A program made the position numbers and the translations under genes. Positions 1 to 6,930 of a DNA stretch of 11,288 nt are shown here, piece by piece. Origin of the DNA: an uncultured Collinsella sp. (lineage in GTDB: Bacteria > Actinomycetota > Coriobacteriia > Coriobacteriales > Coriobacteriaceae). The stretch covers positions 1 through 11,288 of the forward strand of contig UROJ01000020.1 in the NCBI GenBank assembly GCA_900549335.1, in the 5' to 3' direction. The first letter of the stretch is position 1, and the number at the start of each line of letters is the position of its first letter. The notes under the pieces are model-generated. The model ran no database searches. It was not told the origin of the DNA and worked only from the letters and a program-made list of their open reading frames with translations.

Positions 1-177
1 ATATGCACCTCTTAATGCCACGGCGCACAACAGAGGCGCCAATTCTTTATGTTTGTCTCAGTATAATCCCCCGACGCACGACCGCGACTCGGCCTGTACC
101 CGCAAATACACCTGTCGGTTGCAGGCCGCGAAACAGAATGGAAACCAACCCACCGGCTCGTCGCGTTTACCGCGTTT

Positions 178-183
178 TATAAT
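178..183 (+). promoter_or_regulatory. Probable -10 box of the CLC gene
   Basis: A perfect TATAAT lies 29 nt before the preferred ATG at 213, which would give a 5' leader of roughly 23 nt. No convincing -35 hexamer is found 16-18 nt upstream. A second TATAAT at 62-67 also lacks a -35. The 8-bp palindrome GTTGCAAC at 190-197 falls at the expected transcription start and could be an operator, but that is speculation. Confidence 0.35.
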
Positions 184-212
184 GCTTGCGTTGCAACCTA
201 AAAGAGGAACGT

Positions 213-1634
213 ATGGCTTTTACCGACAAACCCGAAAGCGCAAACGAGGCGCAGGATCATTCCCAGCCGCTCGACGACGGCGGCTTTTTCTCCCTTAACG
301 ACGTCATCACAGCAGGCAGGCATCAGCTCACCCGCTCCGAGCATCTCTTGGCCGCCGACACGCGCCGCAACGCCCGCAACCTACTCGCGAGCGCCAAGTT
401 ACTCGTACTCGTCGTCATCGTCTCACTCGCCATGGGCGTTGCCGCTTGGGCGTTTTTGGCCTCGCTGAATATCGCGACCGACTATCGCGAGCACCATGCG
501 TGGGTCTACGCCTTACTTCCCGTTGTGGGCGTTGCCACCGCATGGGTGTACAAAAACCACGGCCTTGCCGCCAAGCGTGGCAACAACCTGGTCATCGACT
601 CCGCCCTGGGCACACGCCTCATACATATGCGTATGGCCGTCCTCACCTTCGTCTGCTCCACGCTCACGCACCTAACAGGCGGATCGGCCGGTCGCGAGGG
701 AGCCGCGGTGCAGATTGGCGGCACCATCGCCAGCAACATCTCGAGCCTCGCCCACCTCAAAAAGCACGACCACCACGACCTCATGCTCGCCGGCATCTCG
801 TCGGCCTTTGGCGCCGTATTCGGTTCGCCCCTTGCCGGAGCTTTCTTTGGCATGGAGATGTGCTTTATCGGCAAGATCGACTACACTGCGGGCATCTACT
901 GCCTGGTCGCCTCGTTTACCGGCTACTTTACGTCGCTTGCCTTGGGAACCGAGTACGAGGCGAATGTCATTGCCAGCGTTCCCGCCATGACGCCCAAAAC
1001 GGTCGTCATCGTAGTCATCAGCGCCATCATCTTTGGTCTCACCGCACGTCTCTTTGCCTGGTCGGTTCGTACCGTCAAGAGCCTGTACGGCCGCTTTATC
1101 ACCAACTACCTTGCTCGCGCACTCGTGGGCGCGCTCGTAGTGCTCGCGGCCTACGCGATGCTCGACGCCTGGAAGTACGCCGGCCTTGCCACCTGGCTCT
1201 CGGGCGCCGGTTTCGCTGGCAACACGACCCTTGCCGATGCGGCCATCAAACTCGTCGTGACGGCGCTTACCCTGGGCGCGGGCTTCCAAGGCGGCGAGGT
1301 CACGCCCCTGTTTGGCATCGGCGCGGCACTTGGTGGCTGGATCGGTTGCCTTACCGGGCTTGACCCCAGTTTTCTGGCGGCTCTCGGCATGCTCGGCGTG
1401 TTCTGTGCCGGCCTCAACGTGCCCATCACCACCTGCATGATGGCCATCGACCTGTTCCACGGCACGGCCGCCGGGTTCTTTGTCATCGTGGCCTTTATCA
1501 GTTACCTAACCGGCGGACACCGCGGCGTGTACCCCGCCCAGCGCATCATCTCACCCAAGCGCCGTTCGCTTATTGTGGATGAGGGCGGTACGGTAGCGGA
1601 TGCTATCGAGCGCCACAACGACCTGATAGAGTAG
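213..1634 (+). CDS. CLC-family chloride/fluoride channel or antiporter
   Basis: The gene encodes a 473-residue integral membrane protein of the CLC (voltage-gated chloride channel) family, which moves anions across the cytoplasmic membrane, often in exchange for protons. Residues 1-60 are a hydrophilic N-terminal tail; hydrophobic segments run from about residue 62 to 432. Family motifs are visible: GREGA at 160-164 with Glu162 in the gating-glutamate position, GSPLAG at 204-209, and GGEVTP at 360-365 in place of GxFxP. The usual GSGIP selectivity motif is missing; KRGNNL at 121-126 occupies its likely position. This and GREGA rather than GREGP place it in the sycA/CLC-F-like branch rather than with E. 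coli ClcA, so fluoride export is possible but unproven. ATG 213 is chosen because AGAGGA (203-208) precedes it by 4 nt; an in-frame TTG at 186 lacks such a site. No CBS domains follow. The lipid kinase gene starts 86 nt downstream on the same strand with no terminator between. Confidence 0.93.
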   Translation: MAFTDKPESANEAQDHSQPLDDGGFFSLNDVITAGRHQLTRSEHLLAADTRRNARNLLASAKLLVLVVIVSLAMGVAAWAFLASLNIATDYREHHAWVYALLPVVGVATAWVYKNHGLAAKRGNNLVIDSALGTRLIHMRMAVLTFVCSTLTHLTGGSAGREGAAVQIGGTIASNISSLAHLKKHDHHDLMLAGISSAFGAVFGSPLAGAFFGMEMCFIGKIDYTAGIYCLVASFTGYFTSLALGTEYEANVIASVPAMTPKTVVIVVISAIIFGLTARLFAWSVRTVKSLYGRFITNYLARALVGALVVLAAYAMLDAWKYAGLATWLSGAGFAGNTTLADAAIKLVVTALTLGAGFQGGEVTPLFGIGAALGGWIGCLTGLDPSFLAALGMLGVFCAGLNVPITTCMMAIDLFHGTAAGFFVIVAFISYLTGGHRGVYPAQRIISPKRRSLIVDEGGTVADAIERHNDLIE

Positions 1635-1720
1635 ATGTAATAATCGCCGTGCAGCCACAATCGGGGGCAATTCGACCTGATCGCGACCGCACTGTCATGT
1701 CACACGCCGGGAGTCGCCCC

Positions 1721-2683
1721 ATGCACGCAACTGATTTTGGTCGCACGCTCATCATCGCCAACCCAGCCGCCCAGTCAGGTGCGGCACGCGAAGTTGCCGA
1801 GCGCCTGCAACGCTTTTTGGACATGACTGCACGCGCATCCCAGTTTGACCTGGTGTTGACCGAGCGTATGGGACACGCCAAGGAGCTGGCCGCCCAGGCT
1901 CAGGGCTATCGCACCGTTATCGCCCTTGGCGGCGACGGCGTGATTCACGAGGTCGTCAACGGACTTATGACGCAAGAGCAGGACGCCCGCCCCGCTCTTG
2001 CCATCCTACCTGTGGGCTCCGGCAACGATTTTGCCCAGACGCTCGGTATCGACGATTTCTCCGGCAAGGATTTTGGCGCGCTGCTCACCTGCGAGCTGCA
2101 GCGTCAGGACATCGGGCGCATTCGCTCTTGGAGTCCTGCGAGCGGCAGCGGCGAGGCTACCGTTGAGTACTACGACCAGACGCTTTCGGTCGGCATCGAT
2201 GCCGCCATCGGCCTTGGCACCGCCGAGCTGCGCAAAAAGACGGGTCTCACCGGCGCGCCGCTCTACACCCTCTCGGGACTTGAGCAGTTTGGCCTACGCT
2301 ATCGCAACTACCCCATGACAGCCAGCTTTGACGGCGCGCCCGCCGAGCGCGTGAGGGCGATCATCATGGCGATTCAGCTGGGCCCCACGTATGGCTCGGG
2401 CTATCGCATCTGCCCCGATGCCGACCCCTGCGACGGCATGCTCGACGTCTGCTACGCCTGCGGCCCCGTTCCGCGCGCGGTAGCCCTGCCAATGTTTCTT
2501 TCGGCCAAGGACGGCCACCATACCAAGTTGCCGCCGATTCGCATGCGCCGCTGCCGCCATGCCGAGCTGACCTTTGAGGAGCCCGACTACCCCATCCAGG
2601 CCGACGGCGAGCCCGTTGTCGCCTCACGCATCGAGGTCGACATCCTCACCGGCGCCCTCCACGTCTGGCGCCCCACCCGCTAA
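1721..2683 (+). CDS. Diacylglycerol kinase family lipid kinase (YegS/BmrU/DgkB-like)
   Basis: The gene encodes a 320-residue soluble or membrane-associated kinase of the DAGK catalytic family, which phosphorylates diacylglycerol or a related lipid using ATP. The N-terminal nucleotide-binding domain carries GGDGVIHEVVNGL (70-82), the family signature loop, and PVGSGNDFA (97-105). The C-terminal beta-sandwich domain shows CDGMLDV (237-243) and QADGEP (293-298), both typical of the family. Length matches the usual 290-330 residues. ATG 1721 is preferred because GGGAG (1709-1713) lies 7 nt upstream. In-frame GTG 1649 and ATG 1697 would add 24 or 8 residues that do not resemble the family N-terminus. 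It probably shares a transcript with the upstream CLC gene. A likely role is recycling diacylglycerol released by lipoteichoic acid or glycolipid synthesis; the substrate cannot be read from sequence. Confidence 0.92.
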   Translation: MHATDFGRTLIIANPAAQSGAAREVAERLQRFLDMTARASQFDLVLTERMGHAKELAAQAQGYRTVIALGGDGVIHEVVNGLMTQEQDARPALAILPVGSGNDFAQTLGIDDFSGKDFGALLTCELQRQDIGRIRSWSPASGSGEATVEYYDQTLSVGIDAAIGLGTAELRKKTGLTGAPLYTLSGLEQFGLRYRNYPMTASFDGAPAERVRAIIMAIQLGPTYGSGYRICPDADPCDGMLDVCYACGPVPRAVALPMFLSAKDGHHTKLPPIRMRRCRHAELTFEEPDYPIQADGEPVVASRIEVDILTGALHVWRPTR

Positions 2684-2689
2684 CCCCTC

Positions 2690-2762
2690 ATAAGTTGCGG
2701 TGAAATTGGGACTGTTTATGCAGCTAAAGCCGCAAAACAGTCCCTATTTCACCGCAACTTAT
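2690..2762. repeat. 73-bp palindromic repeat (MITE/REP-like)
   Basis: Two 28-nt arms, 2690-2717 and 2735-2762, are inverted complements with a single mismatch, separated by a 17-nt loop. The arms begin ATAAGTTGCGGTGAAAT and end in the reverse of this. The outermost TA dinucleotides (2691-2692 and 2760-2761) could be a TA target duplication, as made by IS630/Tc1-mariner-type elements. It sits between the convergent lipid kinase (stop 2683) and release-factor-like gene (stop 2770). Neither strand has a U-tract after the stem, so it is not a standard intrinsic terminator, although a stem of this strength could still block read-through or protect 3' ends. Confidence 0.8.
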
Positions 2763-2769
2763 GCGGAAG

Positions 2770-3150
2770 CTATTCGTCGCTGCCCGGCTTACGACGGTTA
2801 GCCTTTTTCATGGCGTTGAAGTGCTTGTCATTGAGCCTGTACTGGCGCGAGCGCTGAGGCACCTTGGTCTTTACGCGTCGGCGCGGTGGACGCCCGCGAC
2901 GCTCAAGCTCAGCACGCAGCTTACGCAGGCAGCTACTACGGTTTTGGAACTGGCTGCGACTCTCGCGCGCCGTCACGGTAATCCCCGAAGGGATATGTTT
3001 CATTCGCACCGCCGAGTCCGTCGTGTTCACGCCCTGTCCGCCCGGACCCGTCGCGCGAAACACCTGCACCTCGCAATCGCGCGCCAACTTCTCGACCGAC
3101 ATCTCGGCATAGCGCGCATACTCGCGCCATCCCATCTTGTTCTCATCCAT
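2770..3150 (-). CDS. Small GGQ peptide chain release factor-like protein (ArfB-like)
   Basis: The gene encodes a 126-residue protein made almost only of the class I release factor catalytic domain (RF-1 domain). Residues 32-48, [17 protein letters not shown], fit the prokaryotic-type release factor signature; GGQ at 37-39 is the motif that triggers peptidyl-tRNA hydrolysis in the ribosome. The codon-recognition domains of RF1/RF2 are absent. A very basic tail (about 85-121, rich in Arg/Lys) resembles the tail that ArfB (YaeJ) inserts into the empty mRNA channel. The likely job is releasing nascent chains from stalled ribosomes, but substrate type (ArfB, ICT1 or C12orf65-like) is not settled. 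The start at 3150 is chosen because GGGGAGG sits about 7 nt upstream; the frame is open back to 3216, but that would read through the xpt terminator. No promoter is obvious between that terminator and the start. Confidence 0.85.
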   Translation of the reverse strand: MDENKMGWREYARYAEMSVEKLARDCEVQVFRATGPGGQGVNTTDSAVRMKHIPSGITVTARESRSQFQNRSSCLRKLRAELERRGRPPRRRVKTKVPQRSRQYRLNDKHFNAMKKANRRKPGSDE

Positions 3151-3170
3151 ATCGACACCTCCCCTCATAC

Positions 3171-3206
3171 AAAAAATGTGACAAAGGGAAAGCCCCTTTG
3201 TCACAT
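3171..3206 (-). terminator. Intrinsic terminator of xpt
   Basis: A perfect 13-bp stem (3194-3206 with 3176-3188, loop of 5 nt) is followed on the minus strand by six T residues (3176-3171). It lies 28 nt after the xpt stop codon and ends only 20 nt before the start of the release-factor-like gene, so it also lies in that gene's leader. Confidence 0.92.
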
Positions 3207-3233
3207 CGCATACCAATCGCTTGTGTTGAGCGC

Positions 3234-3812
3234 TTAGGCGAAGGTGATCTCGCCGGTCTCGCAGTCCATATCGGCGATACGAGCCAGGCTCTCAACGCGG
3301 AAGCCGCGCTCGCGGAGCTTATCGCCGCCGCCCTGGAAACCCTTCTCCACCGCAATACCAATACCGGACACCTCGGCACCCGCAGCCTCGCAGATCTTGA
3401 TAAGACCCTCGAGCGCGCAGCCGTTGGCCAAGAAGTCGTCGATAATCAGGACCTTGTCGCCCTCGGACAGGAAGCGCTTGCCAACGATGACCGGGTACTC
3501 CTTCTGCTTGGTAAAGGAGTAGATGGTCGTGGCATACTGCTCGCCGTCGAGGTTGATGGACTGCGCCTTCTTGGCAAAGACCACCGGCACGCCGCCAAAA
3601 TGCTGAGCTGCGATGCAAGCCATGCCAATGCCCGAAGCCTCGATCGTCAGGATCTTGTTGATCTCGACGCCCTCGAACAGACGGGCCCACTCGGCGCCCA
3701 TGTGGTCGAACAGCTCAACGTCGCATTGGTGGTTGAGGAAGGCATCAACCTTAAGGACGTTACCGGCCTTTACGATGCCGTCATGGCGAATACGATCCTC
3801 AAGCTCCTGCAT
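3234..3812 (-). CDS. xpt: Xanthine phosphoribosyltransferase
   Basis: The gene encodes a 192-residue cytoplasmic purine salvage enzyme that converts xanthine and PRPP to XMP and pyrophosphate. It can be aligned by eye with Bacillus subtilis Xpt (194 residues) over its whole length: [10 protein letters not shown] (20-29), TIEASGIG (56-63), GVPVVFAKK (74-82), YSFTKQ (98-103), the PRPP-binding loop [11 protein letters not shown] (121-131), and FRVESLARI (171-179). No part is missing. The ATG at 3812 has AGAAGGGG (3827-3820) 7 nt upstream. A small hairpin CGCGG/CCGCG (3828-3844) sits just before this site. The MFS gene ends 159 nt upstream on the same strand, so xpt may be in its operon or have its own promoter. 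No purine riboswitch is recognisable in that gap. A strong terminator follows the gene. Confidence 0.96.
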   Translation of the reverse strand: MQELEDRIRHDGIVKAGNVLKVDAFLNHQCDVELFDHMGAEWARLFEGVEINKILTIEASGIGMACIAAQHFGGVPVVFAKKAQSINLDGEQYATTIYSFTKQKEYPVIVGKRFLSEGDKVLIIDDFLANGCALEGLIKICEAAGAEVSGIGIAVEKGFQGGGDKLRERGFRVESLARIADMDCETGEITFA

Positions 3813-3866
3813 GGCGCAACCCCTTCTCGCGGCAAGATACCGCGCGATTAATAAACGTTGTTCGAT

Positions 3867-3875
3867 AGTCTACCA
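3867..3875 (-). promoter_or_regulatory. Possible extended -10 promoter of xpt
   Basis: On the minus strand TGGTAGACT forms an extended -10 (TGn followed by TAGACT, four of six consensus bases). It would start transcription near 3860 and leave a leader of about 48 nt. No -35 is visible in the very G-rich sequence upstream. If it is inactive, xpt would depend on transcription from the MFS gene. Confidence 0.35.
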
Positions 3876-3971
3876 CGGACCGACCCCCGCCCGCCCCACA
3901 AGCCGCATCGCACCACAAAGCCGCAAGACCAGTAGATAGGCCCGATTCGTGACAGACAGCCTCCCAACGCA

Positions 3972-5276
3972 CTAATGGCGGGTTCGCATCTTCACCAAAC
4001 GCACCATGGCGAGCGCAAAGCCCACAGCGGCCACAGCCATGAGTACGTAGAACACCGAGCGAAAGCCGAACAGGAACACATCCGGACGTCCTGCAACAAA
4101 ACTGGTCACGGCCTCGCCCATCGCCACGCTCATCTGCCCATACAGGATATGCGACGCCGCCGTAATGCCCACTGCCATACCCGCATAGCGTGCCAGGCTA
4201 CCCAGACTGCCCGCAAAGCCGAGCGCTTCGCGCGGAGCCGAGCCCATATACAGCGAGTTATTGGGGCTCTGGAAAATCGACGTACCGCACGACATAAACG
4301 CGACGCAGCACACGATCACAGGGATGGAAGAGTGCTCGTCGAGCGTGCTTACCGCAAAAAGACCGCACACGTACACGCCCAGGCCGACCGCCGTGGGGCC
4401 CTCGCAGCCAACACGATCCGAAACCGTACCCGAAAGCGGGCCGATAAAGGCATTCACCATTGGCAGCGCTAAAAAGAGCAATCCGGAAATGTCGGAACCA
4501 AAGCCGTGGGCGTCCTGAAAATAGAACGGCAGGATAAACTCGGATGCGCCAATACCAACGAACACGATGAGCATGCAGGCAAGGTTGATGGTGAAGGCCG
4601 AATTTGCAAAGCAGCGACGAGCAGCCTCAGCAAGGGACATGGGGCGCTCGCCGGCCTCCGGCTTAACATGCGGCAGCGTGTAGAGCCCCACGATAAACGA
4701 GATGACGCCGATGGGCAGGTTGATGAGGAAAATGCTCTCCCAGGGAAAGCTTGCCACCAGCATGCCGCCGAGCACGGGGCCACACATCATGCCGAGGGCC
4801 ACGAAGGTCGCGAGAATGCCCATGGCACGACCGCGCTCGCGCGCCGGAAACGACTCGGTGATGATACCCATGTTGTTAGCCATGGCCGCCGCGCAACCGA
4901 CGCCCTGAACGATGCGTGCCAGAATAAGAACCTCGAGCGAACCCGAAAGGCCACAAAGCAGCGAGCCGACCGAAAAGACGATGACGCCCAGCTGGAATAC
5001 GCCGACCTTGCCGCGCACGTCGCCCAGACGGCCAAACGGCAACATAGCCACGCATGTCGCAAGCAGGTACACCGAGCTCACCAGCTGAATGCGATCGAGG
5101 CCCACGCCCAGCTCCTTTTGCATCACGGGCAGCGCCACGGTCACGACGGTCGAATCCAGACACACCATAAACGTCATGATGAGCACGGTAAACAGAATCG
5201 CCCACTTGTTCTTGCCATGGGTATCGCCCTCTAGGGCAATGTGCTCGCGGCGCAGCTGCTCTGCGGTTTTCTCCAT
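3972..5276 (-). CDS. MFS transporter, DHA2/EmrB-like, 12-helix
   Basis: The gene encodes a 434-residue cytoplasmic-membrane secondary transporter of the major facilitator superfamily, probably a proton-driven drug or metabolite exporter. Motifs seen: LDSTVVTVALP (40-50, the helix 1 motif of DHA2/EmrB transporters, with Asp41), motif A GRLGDVRGK (82-90), motif C-like GPVLGG (166-171), and a second motif-A-like SGTVSDRVG (282-290). DHA2 proteins usually have 14 helices and 450-550 residues. Here a polar linker (about 202-224) follows helix 6 (about 182-200) directly and leads into what corresponds to the post-insert helices, so the two central helices appear to be missing. ATG 5276 is preferred: AAAGGA (5287-5282) is 5 nt upstream, whereas it abuts the in-frame ATG 5282. 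The gene begins 27 nt after the terminator of the upstream PLP-enzyme gene. Substrate unknown. Confidence 0.92.
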   Translation of the reverse strand: MEKTAEQLRREHIALEGDTHGKNKWAILFTVLIMTFMVCLDSTVVTVALPVMQKELGVGLDRIQLVSSVYLLATCVAMLPFGRLGDVRGKVGVFQLGVIVFSVGSLLCGLSGSLEVLILARIVQGVGCAAAMANNMGIITESFPARERGRAMGILATFVALGMMCGPVLGGMLVASFPWESIFLINLPIGVISFIVGLYTLPHVKPEAGERPMSLAEAARRCFANSAFTINLACMLIVFVGIGASEFILPFYFQDAHGFGSDISGLLFLALPMVNAFIGPLSGTVSDRVGCEGPTAVGLGVYVCGLFAVSTLDEHSSIPVIVCCVAFMSCGTSIFQSPNNSLYMGSAPREALGFAGSLGSLARYAGMAVGITAASHILYGQMSVAMGEAVTSFVAGRPDVFLFGFRSVFYVLMAVAAVGFALAMVRLVKMRTRH

Positions 5277-5302
5277 ATCCATCCTTTCGAGTGGCCCAAC
5301 GC

Positions 5303-5350
5303 AAAAAACGGGGCCCCAATCGCCTGCAAACAGCCGCGATTGGGGCCCCG
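5303..5350 (-). terminator. Intrinsic terminator of the O-acetylhomoserine sulfhydrylase gene
   Basis: A perfect 15-bp stem (5336-5350 with 5309-5323, 12-nt loop) containing GGGGCCCC is followed on the minus strand by six T residues (5308-5303). It begins 67 nt after the stop at 5418 and ends 26 nt before the MFS start codon, so it could also act as a leader attenuator for the MFS gene. Confidence 0.92.
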
Positions 5351-5417
5351 CCTACGGAATCGGAACAAAAGGTCACCGAAGCTTTCTGCCAGCATCGGCG
5401 CCTTGAACGGAGCTAGC

Positions 5418-6701
5418 CTAGCACTGCTCGAGCGCCTGCTCAAGGTCGGCAATCAGATCGGCCGTGTCCTCGAGGCCGCACGACAGACGCACCATATCGG
5501 CGGAGATGCCACAGTCGATGAGCTCCTCGTCGTTCATCTGGCGATGGGTAGCATTTGCCGGATGCAAGCAGCAAGTACGGGCGTCGGCCACGTGTGTGGC
5601 GATCTGGGCGAGCTTGAGGCTCTTCATAAAAGTCTCGGCCGCCGCGCGACCACCGTTAAAGCCAAAGCTCACAACGCCGCAGGTACCGTTGGGCATGTAC
5701 TTCTGAGCGATGTCATAGTACTTATCGCCCTCCAGGCCCGGATAGCTCACGAAGCGTACCTTGGGATGACTCTGCAGGAACTTGGCAACGGCCAGGCCGT
5801 TCTCGCAATGACGCGGCATGCGCACATGCAGGCTCTCGAGCGAGCTATTCAGGAAGAAGGCTGCCTGCGGGTTCTGCATGGGGCCAAGGTCGCGCATGAG
5901 CTGCGCGGTTGCCTTGGTAATGAAGGCGCCCTCGCGACCGAACTTCTCGGCATACGTCACGCCGTGATAGCTCTCATCGGGCGTGGTGAGACCAGGGAAC
6001 TTGTCCGCATGCGCCATCCAGTCAAACTGACCGTGGTCGACGATCACGCCGCCCAGGTAGGCAGCATGTCCATCCATGTACTTGGTGGTGGAGTGCGTAA
6101 CGATGTCGGCGCCCCACTCAAAGGGGCGACACATCACGGGCGTCGGGAAGGTATTGTCGACCATCAGCGGCACGCCATGGTCATGCGCGGCCTTAGCAAA
6201 GCGCTCAATATCGAGCACGGCAAGGGCGGGGTTGGCGATCGTCTCGCCAAAGACGAGCTTGGTATTGGGCTCAAAGGCTGCCTCGAGCTCCTCATCGGTG
6301 CAGTCGGGGGCAACGAACGTGCAGGTCAAGCCCATGCGACCCATGGTATGAGCCAGCAGGTTGTAGGTACCGCCGTAAATAGCAGAGCTAGCGACCACAT
6401 GATCGCCGGCACCGGCCACGTTAAAGATCGCGAGGAAGTTCGCGGCCATGCCCGAGCTCGTGAGCATCGCAGCGGTGCCGCCCTCCATCTCGCAGATCTT
6501 GGCGGCAACCAGGTCGCACGTGGGGTTCTGCAGACGGCTGTAGAAGTAGCCCGACTCCTCTAGGTCAAACAGCTTGCCCATGTGCTCGGACGTGTCGTAC
6601 TTCCACGTGGTGGACTGGTAGATGGGCACCTGGCGCGGCTCGGCATCTCCCGGGTGATAGCCGCCCTGAACACATGTAGTACCGATGGTCTGCTCGCTCA
6701 T
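5418..6701 (-). CDS. O-acetylhomoserine sulfhydrylase-type PLP enzyme (Cys/Met metabolism family)
   Basis: The gene encodes a 427-residue cytoplasmic enzyme of the Cys/Met metabolism PLP-dependent family. Its length and motifs fit O-acetyl-L-homoserine sulfhydrylase (MetY/Cys-Met type), which makes homocysteine from O-acetylhomoserine and sulfide. Residues seen: YSRLQNPT (54-61), with the Tyr and Arg that contact the cofactor phosphate of the neighbouring subunit; SSGMAA (82-87); DNTFPTP (182-188); HSTTKYMDGH (203-212) with Lys207 as the PLP Schiff-base lysine; HPANATHRQ (380-388); and RLSCGLED (405-412). It is longer than cystathionine gamma-synthase (about 380-400), which favours MetY, though methionine gamma-lyase activity cannot be excluded. 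ATG 6701 follows AAGGGAG (6714-6708) by 6 nt. The gene diverges from the C_GCAxxG_C_C gene and is followed by a strong terminator. No SAM riboswitch or T-box is recognisable in the leader. Confidence 0.92.
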   Translation of the reverse strand: MSEQTIGTTCVQGGYHPGDAEPRQVPIYQSTTWKYDTSEHMGKLFDLEESGYFYSRLQNPTCDLVAAKICEMEGGTAAMLTSSGMAANFLAIFNVAGAGDHVVASSAIYGGTYNLLAHTMGRMGLTCTFVAPDCTDEELEAAFEPNTKLVFGETIANPALAVLDIERFAKAAHDHGVPLMVDNTFPTPVMCRPFEWGADIVTHSTTKYMDGHAAYLGGVIVDHGQFDWMAHADKFPGLTTPDESYHGVTYAEKFGREGAFITKATAQLMRDLGPMQNPQAAFFLNSSLESLHVRMPRHCENGLAVAKFLQSHPKVRFVSYPGLEGDKYYDIAQKYMPNGTCGVVSFGFNGGRAAAETFMKSLKLAQIATHVADARTCCLHPANATHRQMNDEELIDCGISADMVRLSCGLEDTADLIADLEQALEQC

Positions 6702-6739
6702 ATCTAGCTCCCTTGCCTGGGTTACGTTTTATTCGGTTC

Positions 6740-6768
6740 ACGATACCGCTACCCCGCACCCCTCTCAA
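6740..6768 (-). promoter_or_regulatory. Probable promoter of the O-acetylhomoserine sulfhydrylase gene
   Basis: On the minus strand TTGAGA (6768-6763) and TATCGT (6745-6740) are separated by exactly 17 nt. Transcription would start near 6733, leaving a leader of about 32 nt. The -35 matches five of six consensus bases and the -10 four of six. Confidence 0.5.
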
Positions 6769-6834
6769 CCCATCCCCAAGGTAGGTTATGGGACAAATCG
6801 ATCAGGGGCATTTATCTCAAGCCTTGGCATTTGC

Positions 6835-6860
6835 TTGACAGAGAAAAATGAGGCATACAT
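6835..6860 (+). promoter_or_regulatory. Possible promoter of the C_GCAxxG_C_C gene
   Basis: A consensus -35, TTGACA (6835-6840), lies 90 nt before the ATG at 6931. The -10 is poor: CATACAT (6854-6860) is the nearest candidate and gives a spacer of only 13-15 nt. The leader downstream holds direct repeats CGGGTAC (6890-6896, 6903-6909) and CACCGT (6882-6887, 6909-6914). Confidence 0.3.
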
Positions 6861-6930
6861 GAAGCTCTCGACGATTACATGCACCGTCACGGGTACCATA
6901 GGCGGGTACACCGTAACCAAGGAGACAACG

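Noticed and set aside
90..128. Inverted repeat CGGCCTG/CAGGCCG upstream of the CLC gene
   Set aside because: Only 7 bp with a 25-nt loop and no T-tract; easily due to chance at this GC content.
1..212. Fluoride riboswitch before the CLC gene
   Set aside because: I could not find the conserved CTGATGA-type 3' segment or the GG.GATGG 5' segment on the plus strand.
672..1460. 262-residue minus-strand open frame opposite the CLC gene
   Set aside because: Antisense shadow with no motif; the plus strand encodes a complete CLC protein.
3813..3971. Purine riboswitch before xpt
   Set aside because: The expected three-way junction sequence with its conserved loops is absent; the gap is very GC-rich.
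5241..6563. 440-residue plus-strand open frame opposite the PLP enzyme
   Set aside because: It lies antisense to a gene with complete family motifs, shows low-complexity shadow composition and no domain, and crosses the terminator at 5303-5350.
6702..6930. SAM riboswitch or T-box in the leader of the O-acetylhomoserine sulfhydrylase
   Set aside because: The leader predicted from the best promoter is only about 32 nt, and no conserved core of either element is visible.
6859..6930. Alternative in-frame start for the C_GCAxxG_C_C gene at ATG 6859
   Set aside because: Only a GAGG precedes it, the added 24 residues do not fit the family, and the AAGGAG before 6931 is much stronger.
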